From Bacillota bacterium (GTDB lineage: Bacteria > Bacillota > UBA4882 > UBA8346), in assembly GCA_023402395.1 (NCBI GenBank), contig JAEYGI010000045.1:13438-77437 (forward strand): DNA of 64,000 bases, given 5' to 3'. Of this stretch, positions 40,276 to 47,934 are shown one piece after another. The translations under genes were made by a program, and so were the position numbers. The notes under the pieces were generated by a model. The model saw nothing but the letters and a program-made list of their open reading frames with translations, did not search any database and was not told where the DNA came from. Each line of letters opens with the position of its first letter. Position 1 is the first letter of the stretch.

Positions 40276-40796
40276 TTGAAAATATTTGAATTATCAACGG
40301 ATGCAAATAATTATCAAAATTTAGTGCCAGTCAATATAGCATCTTGGGATATTATCAATAACATAGCTTTAAAAAATGTAGCTAATAATTGGAACCCAAT
40401 AGAATTAGAGTTTATAAGTAAGCGAAGAAAAAAGGAGATTGTCCTTCTTTAATTCCCCATTTGCCGGTATTTAGCGAGAGAGCTATTAACGCTTTAAATG
40501 ACTTAATTAAAGATAGTGTTGAGTACTTACCATTTATTTGTCCTGGGAAAGATAAGTTTTGGGGCGTGAATGTGTTAAAGACAGTAGATTGTATTGATTA
40601 TGATAACTCAAAAGTCGTTCGGTTCAGAGATGGTAAGATTATGACTTTTGAAAAGTATGTATTTAAGAAAGATAAACTCAAAGACAGCCAGATTTTTAAG
40701 ATCCCTGACATAAACAACAGTGCAGTATTTGTGTCAGAAAAGCTTATTAATAAGGTAAAGGAAGCAGGTTTAGATTACCGAGGTAGGCTAAAGTGA
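40276..40796 (+). pseudogene. Duplicated immunity gene with a frame change at an A-run
   Basis: A tandem paralogue of the 39707-40231 gene with its own GGAGG and TTG start (40276). The frame reads LKIFELSTDANNYQNL... to SKRRKKEIVLL and stops at about 40452. The homologous protein continues in another frame: GDCPSLIPHLPVFSERAINALND through VFVSEKLINKVKEAGL to 40796. The switch falls at A-AAA-AAG (40428-40434), a classic minus-one slippery heptamer in the correct frame, and a minus-one shift there restores the full homologue. It is either a frameshifted pseudogene or, less likely, a programmed or slippage-corrected gene. Confidence 0.7.
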
Positions 40797-40803
40797 ACTT
40801 TTC

Positions 40804-40935
40804 GGGCGTAGCTTTGAAGGCTACGCCCTTAGTCTAACCTAGCTAGAACTTCCACAGAGATTGATTCCATTGTTATCTTGTAGTATATAATTGATCCGGG
40901 GCACCGACTTACGAAACGTAAGACGGTGCCCTTTC
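40804..40935 (+). terminator. Two hairpins after the duplicated immunity gene
   Basis: GGGCGTAGC (40804-40812) pairs with GCTACGCCC (40820-40828). A stronger stem follows: GGGCACCGACTTACG (40898-40912) with CGTAAGACGGTGCCC (40917-40931), then TTTCTTC. The second is a good Rho-independent terminator. Confidence 0.75.
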
Positions 40936-41184
40936 TTCTGCCTATTGCTTCTGCCGGCGACCGTCACCCCAAGAAAGCCGGAATCTCTCGCGGTGACCGT
41001 CGCCTTAAAGCTTCGAAGCGATGACCTATTCTCCAAATTTTTCCTACGTATAAGGAAACAGAGTGGTCTGTTGGGGTACACATGTGCTTTTAATGTAAAG
41101 ATTGGTATTATAGTTACGATCGTTCCTGGAATATATCCGATAGCGGCCGAAAGTACGTTTACGACAATGCCGGGAACTTGATCC
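40936..41184. other. Degenerate region; decayed repeat copy 2 and inverted sequence
   Basis: GGCGACCGTCACC (near 40948) and GGTGACCGTCGCC (near 40992) form an inverted repeat with one central mismatch. The block 41012-41110 is related to 38056-38200 (see that entry). From about 41140 decayed YD-repeat sequence begins. No gene. Confidence 0.5.
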
Positions 41185-41336
41185 CTACGATCCGGCCGGG
41201 AATATTACGCGTATCAATACCGATTATTACGATTACAATGGGTTGAACCGGCTGACATGGTATGAGAATAGTTCTACTCCCCGGACGGGCAACGGGATGG
41301 CCTGGAGCTATGACAGGGCCGGGACACTCCGCCATT
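41185..41336 (+). pseudogene. Remnant of a YD-repeat (Rhs) gene
   Basis: The frame from about 41185 reads DPAGNITRINTDYYDYNG, then LNRLTWYENSSTPRTGNG and MAWSYDRAG. It is clearly homologous to residues encoded at 35322-35455 of the full Rhs gene (DPVGNITRINSDYYGYDG). It has no start, no core and no tip. Confidence 0.85.
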
Positions 41337-41348
41337 GACCCCTTCTCC

Positions 41349-41690
41349 CTATTCCCGCGTATCCCGGTCCTCGCGTTTCCTCAATATCCCGACGAGTTCC
41401 ACCCCGTCTTCCAATCCCCGCCGGTAGACGATTTCCTGGAGCCGGTGCTCCATGATCGCCGCGGTTTCGTTGATCGCGTTCAGAACCGCCGCCCCTCCGG
41501 GGCTGGGGAGCAGGTTTTCCAGGACCGCCAGAAACTTGCCAAACTCCGAACGGGTCTTTTGCAGTTCCGGATCGCGCCCGATCACTTTCTCGGCCAATTC
41601 AGCCACCCTTTCCATAACCAGGTAGTCCAGATAATGATCCAGCGATTCCAATTCCGGGGCGGGGGTGAGAGGGGGTTCGTCGTGGAGCAT
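41349..41690 (-). CDS. Hypothetical helical protein downstream of the Spo0E-like gene
   Basis: 113 residues; ATG at 41690 after AAAGGAGG. Predicted helical: LDHYLDYLVMERVAELAEKVIG, FGKFLAVLENLLPSPGG, AVLNAINETAAIMEHRLQEIVYRRGLEDGVELVG. Soluble, no recognised family. It is 68 bp downstream of the Spo0E-like gene on the same strand and may share its transcript. GC is higher than in the Rhs island, so this marks the island's right side. Confidence 0.65.
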   Translation of the reverse strand: MLHDEPPLTPAPELESLDHYLDYLVMERVAELAEKVIGRDPELQKTRSEFGKFLAVLENLLPSPGGAAVLNAINETAAIMEHRLQEIVYRRGLEDGVELVGILRKREDRDTRE

Positions 41691-41758
41691 GGAAGCGGGC
41701 CTCCTTTACGAATTTGATGGCGAAACTTTCATTCCAGCCGGCAAACGGCGTCGCCTTT

Positions 41759-41941
41759 TCAAACGCCAATCCTCCGTTGATATTCATTGATCAAAAGGTC
41801 CAATTCAAGGCTGGCAATTAAAACTTGGTGGTTCGTATGCCCTTTTTCAGTCCACAATCGGTGCATCCGGTCGCGGACGCTCTCGATTTGTTCCTTGAGC
41901 ATTTCCAAAGAAACAAAATCCTTATTGATTGATGATCCCAT
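41759..41941 (-). CDS. Spo0E-like sporulation regulatory (aspartyl-phosphate phosphatase) protein
   Basis: 60 residues; ATG at 41941 after GAGG. Two helices, with EMLKEQIESVRDRMHRLW in the first and SLELDLLINEYQR in the second. The SxxLD core (SLELD) is the signature of Spo0E-family phosphatases, which dephosphorylate Spo0A-P and delay sporulation. Length fits the family. Which response regulator it acts on cannot be told. Confidence 0.85.
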   Translation of the reverse strand: MGSSINKDFVSLEMLKEQIESVRDRMHRLWTEKGHTNHQVLIASLELDLLINEYQRRIGV

Positions 41942-42183
41942 CTTTGATACCTCAATTAACCGTAATAACCGAGTTTTTCTGTGCTTTTGCCTTATATAAG
42001 GCTTGAAGAACGGACCGGGATTATGAAAAGTTTGGTATATTCATAAGTACCTTTACATCAATTCGGTAGCTTTTACCAGTATATTATATATCTATTTCAA
42101 TATTATTGCAATAAATAACATTATAATTGATATATATTTCTTTTTTTCTGCCTCTATAATGGGACATAAAGAGGTGGATATGT
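41942..42183. promoter_or_regulatory. AT-rich divergent promoter region (Spo0E-like / XRE)
   Basis: Between divergent genes. A TATAAT at 42155-42160 (plus strand) lies about 24 bp before the XRE start and is the only clear element; no good -35 hexamer is found at standard spacing. Confidence 0.45.
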
Positions 42184-42450
42184 TTGAAGGATAATTTTTT
42201 AGAAAAATATCGGGAGATTGGCAGAAGGATTGCTTTTTATCGCAGTAAACGAGGTATCTCGCAGGAAGTTTTGGGCGAAAAAATCAATTACAGTAAAAGC
42301 TATATAAGCAAGATCGAGGCTCCCGGCTCAGATGTTCCTTATTCATTAGATATTTTGTTTGCAATCGCGGCGGGATTGGAATTAGACCCGGTTATCTTTC
42401 TTTTGCCGATTAGTGAAGAGAATTTCGAAAAGTATCGAACTGATAAATAA
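42184..42450 (+). CDS. XRE-family helix-turn-helix regulator
   Basis: 88 residues; TTG start at 42184 after GAGGTGG. A single HTH_3 domain: IGRRIAFYRSKRGISQEVLGEKINYSKSYISKIE, then DILFAIAAGLELDPVIFL. No ligand domain. It resembles SinR-type or phage-type repressors and probably binds near its own promoter and the divergent Spo0E-like gene. Hairpin arrays follow it. Confidence 0.85.
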   Translation: MKDNFLEKYREIGRRIAFYRSKRGISQEVLGEKINYSKSYISKIEAPGSDVPYSLDILFAIAAGLELDPVIFLLPISEENFEKYRTDK

Positions 42451-42509
42451 AAAGTCGGCTTAGCCCAATGGACTTTATAAAATCTCCAAATATGATAGGG
42501 CAAAAAGTA

Positions 42510-42540
42510 ATGAACTATGGGAACGGCTCCTATAGTTCAT
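42510..42540 (+). terminator. Hairpin after the XRE gene
   Basis: ATGAACTAT (42510-42518) pairs with ATAGTTCAT (42532-42540), with extra inner pairing GGA/TCC, followed by TTATTT. A weak terminator or the first of the palindromes in this field. Confidence 0.5.
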
Positions 42541-42550
42541 TTATTTACTA

Positions 42551-42790
42551 AATATCCACATTCAGTTACTGAATGTGGATTGGGAATGGTTCCTCATGTT
42601 CATTTATTCACAGAATATCCACATTCTTTTACTCCATGAAATGATTTACTAACAGAATATCCACATTCTTTTACCGCATGAAATAATTCAGTAATTAAAT
42701 ATCCACATTTAGTTACTCCGTGAAATGATTCAGTTACTGAATATCCACATTCTTTTATTCAATGAAATGATTCACTGGCTAAACATCCCC
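42551..42790. repeat. 42-bp tandem repeats preceded by a perfect 27-bp palindrome
   Basis: ATCCACATTCAGT-T-ACTG... is a perfect palindrome from 42554 to 42580. The start of its left arm (AATATCCACATTC) then recurs at 42614, 42656, 42698, 42740 and, diverged, at 42782, that is, with an exact 42-bp period. The rest of each unit is TTTTACTCCATGAAATGATT plus about 10 variable bases. Non-coding as far as can be seen; short translatable frames have no ribosome binding sites. Confidence 0.85.
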
Positions 42791-42833
42791 ATTGGATTGC
42801 CGATGCTCCGCATCGGGCAACCCAATGGGGATG
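42784..42833. repeat. Long hairpin closing the palindrome field
   Basis: CATCCCCATTGG (42784-42795) pairs with CCAATGGGGATG (42822-42833), and the inner TTGCC/GGCAA and ATGC/GCAT segments extend the stem to about 22 bp. GC-rich, with no T-run on either side. Confidence 0.85.
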
Positions 42834-42930
42834 GAGGGGCCTTCATCGCATCAATTGGGATTCGCCAATGTTGCATTTTCCGTATCAACTTCTCAAATCA
42901 TGTCAAAACTGATCCCTGGAGGTGAGCGCG

Positions 42931-43131
42931 ATGCAACGCATGGCGAATCCGTTGAAACAAGCTCAAGGCGGTCAACCGTTATTTTCCCGGGAATTGGCGG
43001 CGGCATCGGAAGAATTGGCCGAGGAGCAGAACCGGCTGGAATCCCTCGCCGAATTGTATATCGACAAGGTCCGGGGGGCGGGGCGCGCCAAACCGTCATC
43101 CCGGAGGGGGATCATGGATCTTTTGGAATAA
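42931..43131 (+). CDS. Small hypothetical protein
   Basis: 66 residues from the ATG at 42931, 8 nt after GGAGG. QRMANPLKQAQGGQPLFSRE, then an acidic helix LAAASEELAEEQNRLESLAELYIDKV and a basic end. Soluble. No family recognised. Confidence 0.55.
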   Translation: MQRMANPLKQAQGGQPLFSRELAAASEELAEEQNRLESLAELYIDKVRGAGRAKPSSRRGIMDLLE

Positions 43132-43305
43132 TCGGGGTCATTTTCGGATTTCGCGATGAATCAAATCATGGAATGCAGCCGGCACCCGCGGCAAGCCGGG
43201 CCGCCCGGCATCGCCGCAGGAATTCGCATCGCGGGGTCGAACCTATATTAGAAATTTACTTCATCCTATATTGCCATCTATTTCTATCATAAGGAGATTA
43301 TTGAG

Positions 43306-44514
43306 ATGCTCAAGTCACTCGTCGGCACTTGGGCTGTTGGTTGGTTGGGACTGCTGACGGGCGTGGTGCTGAGCTATGGCGATTCGATCCGGCCCGCGCC
43401 CAAAGCTTCGTCTTCCGCCGAACCCGATTACCAAACCGCCGCTTTGGACGGCAATCTGCCCGTCTTTTACGAGTTAATGCGCGATAAGCTGAACTTCCCG
43501 CTCTCCTGGGCCTCCGGGAATTTCAAAAATTTCAACGAGTGGCGGAAGCAGGCCCGCGCCAAGGCGCTGGAAGGCGTGCGGCCGGTAGTTCCCGACCATA
43601 CGCCGTTTAACGCTCGAATCATCGACGAACAGGAGCGCGGGACTTATCTGGCCCGGAAGCTTGTCTTTAACCTGACGGCCGAGAGCCGGGTGCTGGGCCT
43701 GATGCTGGCGCCCAAAGGCAAGGGGCCGTTTCCCGCGGTGCTGCTGCTGCACGATCACGGCTCTAAGTTCGACATTGGCAAGGAGAAGATGATCAAACCC
43801 TGGGGCGACGAAGCCAAGCTGAAATCGGCCCAGTCCTGGGCCGACCGGCTGTTGTCCGGCCGGTTCGTCGGGGACGAGCTGGCCGCCCGGGGTTATGCGG
43901 TGCTGGCCGTGGACGCGCTAGGCTGGGGCGACCGGGGGCCAATGACCTATGAACTCCAACAGGCGCTGGGGAGCAATCTGCTCAATCTCGGCAGTTCGCC
44001 GGCGGGGCTGATGGCGTTTGAGGATCTCCGTTCCGCCGAATTCCTGGCCTCCCTGCCGGAAGTGGATCCGAAACGCATCGGCGCGCTGGGGTTTTCAATG
44101 GGGTCGTTCCGGACCTGGCAGGTGGCGGCCCTGAGCGACACGATCCAGGCCGGGGTGGCGGTCTGCTGGATGACCACGGCCAAAGGCGTGATGGTTCCCG
44201 GCAACAATATTCTGCGGGGGCAGTCGTCCTACTGGATGACCCAGCCGGGCCTGGTCCGCCATCTCGACTTCCCGGATGTGGCGAGCATCGCCGCGCCGAA
44301 ACCGATGCTCTTTTTTAACGGCGGCCAGGATGCGCTGTTTCCGACCGATTCGGTGAACGCCGCCTATGCCAAAATGAAGCAGGTCTGGCAATCGCAGCGG
44401 GCCGGAGAGAAACTCACGGCCAAGCTCTGGCCGGATCTAGGCCATGTTTTCCTCCAGGAGCAGCAGGAGGAGGCGTTCGCCTGGCTGGATCAGTGGCTGA
44501 AGGCAAGGCAATGA
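43306..44514 (+). CDS. Exported alpha/beta hydrolase (dienelactone hydrolase / acetyl esterase-like)
   Basis: 402 residues. An N-terminal hydrophobic segment (about 6-24) acts as anchor or signal. The alpha/beta hydrolase core starts with PFPAVLLLHDHGSKFDIGKEKM. The nucleophile elbow GFSMGS is near residue 263, the acid in FNGGQDALFPTD near 340 and the histidine in DLGHVF near 380. The insertion PWGDEAKLKSAQSWADRLLSGRFVGDELAARGYAVLAVDALGWGDRG is typical of large secreted or periplasmic esterases near CE7/abhydrolase_7. It probably removes acyl groups from polysaccharides or similar esters; the substrate is not known. Confidence 0.82.
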   Translation: MLKSLVGTWAVGWLGLLTGVVLSYGDSIRPAPKASSSAEPDYQTAALDGNLPVFYELMRDKLNFPLSWASGNFKNFNEWRKQARAKALEGVRPVVPDHTPFNARIIDEQERGTYLARKLVFNLTAESRVLGLMLAPKGKGPFPAVLLLHDHGSKFDIGKEKMIKPWGDEAKLKSAQSWADRLLSGRFVGDELAARGYAVLAVDALGWGDRGPMTYELQQALGSNLLNLGSSPAGLMAFEDLRSAEFLASLPEVDPKRIGALGFSMGSFRTWQVAALSDTIQAGVAVCWMTTAKGVMVPGNNILRGQSSYWMTQPGLVRHLDFPDVASIAAPKPMLFFNGGQDALFPTDSVNAAYAKMKQVWQSQRAGEKLTAKLWPDLGHVFLQEQQEEAFAWLDQWLKARQ

Positions 44515-44526
44515 GCATTAACTAAA

Positions 44527-44570
44527 AAAACAACCCGGACTGACCGTTGACGCAGCCCGGGTTGATTGCT
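44527..44570. terminator. Bidirectional terminator between the two hydrolase genes
   Basis: CAACCCGG (44531-44538) pairs with CCGGGTTG (44557-44564), with CTG/CAG extension inside. T-rich on the plus side (TTTTATT after 44570) and a T-run on the minus side (complement of AAAAAAA at 44524-44530). Confidence 0.75.
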
Positions 44571-44571
44571 T

Positions 44572-46467
44572 TTATTGCAAATGCCGCTGGAGAAATTGCT
44601 CCATGGCTTCATAAAATTCGAATCTGTTCTCTTCCAGCCGGAACCCGTGGCCCTCGTTCTCCTTGACCAGATATTCGACGGCCAGGCCGCGCTCGCGGAG
44701 CGCCCGGACCATCTGGTCGGATTCGTTGACGTTGACCCGGGGGTCCTGGGCGCCTTGCGCAATCAGCAGCGGAACTTTGATCCGGCCGGCGTGGAACACC
44801 GGTGAAGCGGCCCGCAGCAGCTCGGTGTCGTGCTCGGGGTGGCCGATCATGGCGTAGAGCTGATCGAGGACCGGTTTCCAATAGGCCGGGATGGTCTGCA
44901 GGAACGTGAACAGATTGGAGATCCCCACATAATCAATGCCACAGGCGTAAAGGTCGGGCGTGAAGGTCACTCCGGCCAGGGTGGCGTACCCGCCGTAACT
45001 CCCGCCATAAATGGCGATTCGTTTCGGATCGGCGATGCCTTCGTTGATCAGCCATTGGACGCCGTCGCTGATATCGTCCTGCATGGCCCGGCCCCATTGT
45101 TTGAAGGAAGCCTCCCAGAAGCGCCGGCCGTAACCGGTGGAACCCCGGAAATTGACTTGCAGCACCGCATAGCCCCGGTTGGCCAGGAACTGCACTTCGG
45201 CGTTGAACCCCCAACGGTTCCGCGCCCACGGCCCGCCGTGAGGATTGACTACTACCGGCAGTTGCTTCGGCGGCGCGCCGGGCGGCAGGGTCAGATAGCC
45301 GTGAATGGTCAGGCCGTCGCGGGAGCGATAACTGATGGGTTTCATTTCACTCAAAGCCGCCGGATCCAGCCAGGGGCTGACATCGGCCAGCTTCGTCAGG
45401 CGGTCGGTTTCGGTCTCGTACAGGTAATAGGCGCCCAGCGAACGATCGCTGTAGGTCCGGACGATGTAGCGGTCTTCGGCGCGGTTGGCGGCAGTGATGG
45501 CGATCTCATCCCGCGGCAATTGCCGGCGGAGCGCGTCGAATTGTTGGGCGGCGACCGGGTCGAGGAACTTGAACTCCGTCTTCCAGGTGGTATAGGAGAC
45601 CCGGGTCAGCGTCCGGCGCTTTTTGGAATAGGAGAGCCCTTCGGCGTCCACCTCCGGGTGTTCGAAGACCGGCTCCAGTTCTTTGGCGTTGGCGGGATCG
45701 TACTTGACGAGCGCCGTTTTGTCCCGGCCCAGGTTGGAGAGGGCGTACACCAAGCGGTTGTCAAAGGTGAAACAGACCGGCTGCAGCGTCTCCCGGAAGT
45801 CGGTGGTCAGCACCGGCCGGAACGACTGGTCCTCCGTTTCGCGATAGAGCAGGGTGGTGTTCGAACCGTCGCTGGCCTTGGCCACCCGCAGCTTTCCCTG
45901 GTGATCGGTGAGCCATTCGTCGATGTTGCCGGGGTTTTCGGCCAGCAGCGTCAGAGCGCCGGTGGTCGCATTCAGGCGATAGGCGTCGAAGACCTGCGGG
46001 TCCCGCCGGTTCAACCCGATGATCAACTCGTGATCGTGATCGTCCAACCGGTCGATGATCGTGGCCCGGGTGTGGGGGAAGGGGGTCAGATCCTTTAAAT
46101 TGCCGCCGTCGCGATCCACGGCCACCACGTGGTAATTCTCGTCCCCTTGAAAATCCTTGAGATAAATGAGGCGTTGATTGCTTTTCCAAAAGTGGCCGGC
46201 GATGTCCCGGGCGGTCTCGCTGGTGATCCGGACCGCTTCCGGGCCTCCCCGCTTTTGGATGAACAGATTCATTCGGTTCTGATAGGGCCCGGTGAAGGAG
46301 AGATAGTCACCGTCGGGCGAGATTTGGAATTCAGACTGCTCCGGATTGCGGAAAAAATCGCGCAAGGGAATCCGCGGCGCGGCCCAGGCCGAAGCCGCGC
46401 CCATTAGCAGCGCACCGCCGCCAGCCGCCACCAGGACTGGAATGATTAACAGCCAATGGTTGGGCAT
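44572..46467 (-). CDS. Secreted or anchored S9-family prolyl oligopeptidase-like peptidase
   Basis: 631 residues. The N-terminal membrane segment (about 5-30, ends ASAWA-AP) is a signal or anchor. A seven-bladed propeller-type region follows (about 33-370; FQISPDGDYLSFTGPYQNRMNLF), then the catalytic domain with GGSYGGYATLAG (serine near 491), GAQDPRVNVNESDQM (aspartate near 577) and KENEGHGFRLEE (histidine near 607). The catalytic triad is complete. It is a dipeptidyl/acylaminoacyl-type peptidase acting on short peptides. Convergent with the esterase gene. Confidence 0.92.
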   Translation of the reverse strand: MPNHWLLIIPVLVAAGGGALLMGAASAWAAPRIPLRDFFRNPEQSEFQISPDGDYLSFTGPYQNRMNLFIQKRGGPEAVRITSETARDIAGHFWKSNQRLIYLKDFQGDENYHVVAVDRDGGNLKDLTPFPHTRATIIDRLDDHDHELIIGLNRRDPQVFDAYRLNATTGALTLLAENPGNIDEWLTDHQGKLRVAKASDGSNTTLLYRETEDQSFRPVLTTDFRETLQPVCFTFDNRLVYALSNLGRDKTALVKYDPANAKELEPVFEHPEVDAEGLSYSKKRRTLTRVSYTTWKTEFKFLDPVAAQQFDALRRQLPRDEIAITAANRAEDRYIVRTYSDRSLGAYYLYETETDRLTKLADVSPWLDPAALSEMKPISYRSRDGLTIHGYLTLPPGAPPKQLPVVVNPHGGPWARNRWGFNAEVQFLANRGYAVLQVNFRGSTGYGRRFWEASFKQWGRAMQDDISDGVQWLINEGIADPKRIAIYGGSYGGYATLAGVTFTPDLYACGIDYVGISNLFTFLQTIPAYWKPVLDQLYAMIGHPEHDTELLRAASPVFHAGRIKVPLLIAQGAQDPRVNVNESDQMVRALRERGLAVEYLVKENEGHGFRLEENRFEFYEAMEQFLQRHLQ

Positions 46468-46584
46468 GAAACATACTCCTTCCTTAAATCTCCAGAACGG
46501 GAACTTGGAATTATTTAACTAAACGATTGGGAGCCGGGAATGGTTCCCAGCCGCTTAGAGGTTTCCAATTGCGGGCGTTTTAAA

Positions 46585-46614
46585 GAAAAAAGCCCACTCC
46601 GGGGAGGAGTGGGC
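46585..46614 (-). terminator. Rho-independent terminator after the Fur-family gene
   Basis: AGCCCACTCC (46591-46600) pairs with GGAGTGGGCT (46605-46614); the minus strand continues with TTTTTTCTTT. Confidence 0.9.
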
Positions 46615-46671
46615 TGCTGAAGATTAGTTCGTCTGGATGCGCAATTGCTTTCATCCCGACCGGCCAAAGGT

Positions 46672-47097
46672 CTAAACCGCCTCGTTCCGGCAGTCCCGGC
46701 AGACTCCTTTGATCAATACCTGGCATTCCAGGATGGCGTGACCCTCCAGACGCGGCTGGGCCGCGAATCCTTCCGGCAGGTCGATGTCGAACAACCGGCC
46801 GCAGCGGACACATTTGAAATGGCCGTGCGGAACGAGGTTGGACTCGTAGCGGACTTGATCTTCGTCGGTGGCCAGGGCCAAGAGGACGCCCTTTTCCTGA
46901 AACAACTTCAACGTATTGTACACCGTAGTTTTGGAAAAGGTCGGAATAGTATCCTTTAATTCCATATAAATCATATCGGCGGTGGGATGAACCCGGTGTT
47001 CAAAGAGATACTTCATGATCTCCATCCGCTGATAGGTGGGGCGAATCTCTTTCTCCGACAGCAGCCGGGCAATTTCGTTTTCGAGCCCGTGTTCCAT
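46672..47097 (-). CDS. Fur-family regulator (PerR-like)
   Basis: 141 residues from the ATG at 47097, after GAGGG; a TTG at 47124 in frame is the alternative. The DNA-binding half is RPTYQRMEIMKYLFEHRVHPTADMIYMELKD and FSKTTVYNTLKLFQEKGVLL. The C-terminal half has HFKCVRCGRLFDID and GVCRDCRNEAV, the two CxxC zinc sites, and PHGHFKC provides the regulatory-metal histidines. It lies 46 bp after the rubrerythrin gene, so it is probably a peroxide-responsive PerR-type repressor of it; that is inference. Confidence 0.9.
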   Translation of the reverse strand: MEHGLENEIARLLSEKEIRPTYQRMEIMKYLFEHRVHPTADMIYMELKDTIPTFSKTTVYNTLKLFQEKGVLLALATDEDQVRYESNLVPHGHFKCVRCGRLFDIDLPEGFAAQPRLEGHAILECQVLIKGVCRDCRNEAV

Positions 47098-47142
47098 GGG
47101 TAATCCCTCACCGTCTTTGTTCAAATTTATGATACTAGATCC

Positions 47143-47715
47143 TTACCAGTTTTCGCCGAGCAGTTCGAAATGAGCCTTGGGGTGGGCACAGGCCGCACAG
47201 GCTTCCGGAGCCTCGGGTCCTTCATGCAGGTAGCCGCAGTTCCGGCAACGCCAAACCACTTTCTGGTCCCGCTTGAAGACTTTGCCCGTGTCCACATTGG
47301 TTTTCAGGGCTATATACCGTTTTTCATGCTGTTTTTCGGCGATCGCGATCGCCTCGAAGATCTTGGCAATGGACTCGAACCCTTCCTCCCGGGCGACTTT
47401 GGCGAATTCCGGATACATGACGGTCCACTCATAATGCTCGCCGCCGGCGCCTTCCGCCAGGTTCTCGGAGGTTGTGCCGATTACCCCGGCCGGGAAGGAT
47501 GCGGTGACTTGGACTTCGCCGCCCTCAAGCAGTTTGAAGAGGCGCTTGGCGTGTTCTCTTTCCTGATTGGCGGTTTCCTCGAAGATTTCGGCGATCTGGA
47601 TCAACCCTTCCTGGCGGGCTTTGCCGGCAAAATAGGTGTAGCGGTTGCGGGCCTGCGATTCTCCGGCGAAAGCGGTCAGAATATTCTTTTCGGTACGGGT
47701 TCCTTTTAAACTCAT
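47143..47715 (-). CDS. rbr: Rubrerythrin
   Basis: 190 residues. The ferritin-like diiron domain has ENILTAFAGESQARNRYTYF and EIFEETANQEREHAKRLF, then IAIAEKQHEKRY, supplying the Glu/His diiron ligands. The C-terminal rubredoxin domain has VWRCRNCGYLHEG and EACAACAHPKAHFE (two CxxC). Rubrerythrin reduces hydrogen peroxide in anaerobes. The ATG at 47715 follows GGAGG. Probably in an operon with the Fur-family gene. Confidence 0.96.
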   Translation of the reverse strand: MSLKGTRTEKNILTAFAGESQARNRYTYFAGKARQEGLIQIAEIFEETANQEREHAKRLFKLLEGGEVQVTASFPAGVIGTTSENLAEGAGGEHYEWTVMYPEFAKVAREEGFESIAKIFEAIAIAEKQHEKRYIALKTNVDTGKVFKRDQKVVWRCRNCGYLHEGPEAPEACAACAHPKAHFELLGENW

Positions 47716-47934
47716 TTGATTATGCCTCCTAAAGTTATTTGGATGATTTACATTATTTATATTAATACAAGTTTGTAATTATTACAATATCTTTTTTAAA
47801 ATTTCCTCCCACTTTTTTTAGCCCGGCTTGAAGCGGAGCCCCGGTCCGGTTCACTCCAGCGCTTCGGGAATTTCGGCCAGGCCGGCCGGAAGCGGCTGGA
47901 ATCCAAGGGTTAAGATAAAGCAGGGAGGACGGTG

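Noticed and set aside
42551..42790. 42-bp repeats considered as a CRISPR array
   Set aside because: Units are contiguous, with no unique spacers between conserved repeats, and no cas genes are near.
44830..46098. A 422-codon plus-strand frame opposite the S9 peptidase gene
   Set aside because: Also a shadow frame; the minus-strand peptidase has a complete catalytic triad and a ribosome binding site.
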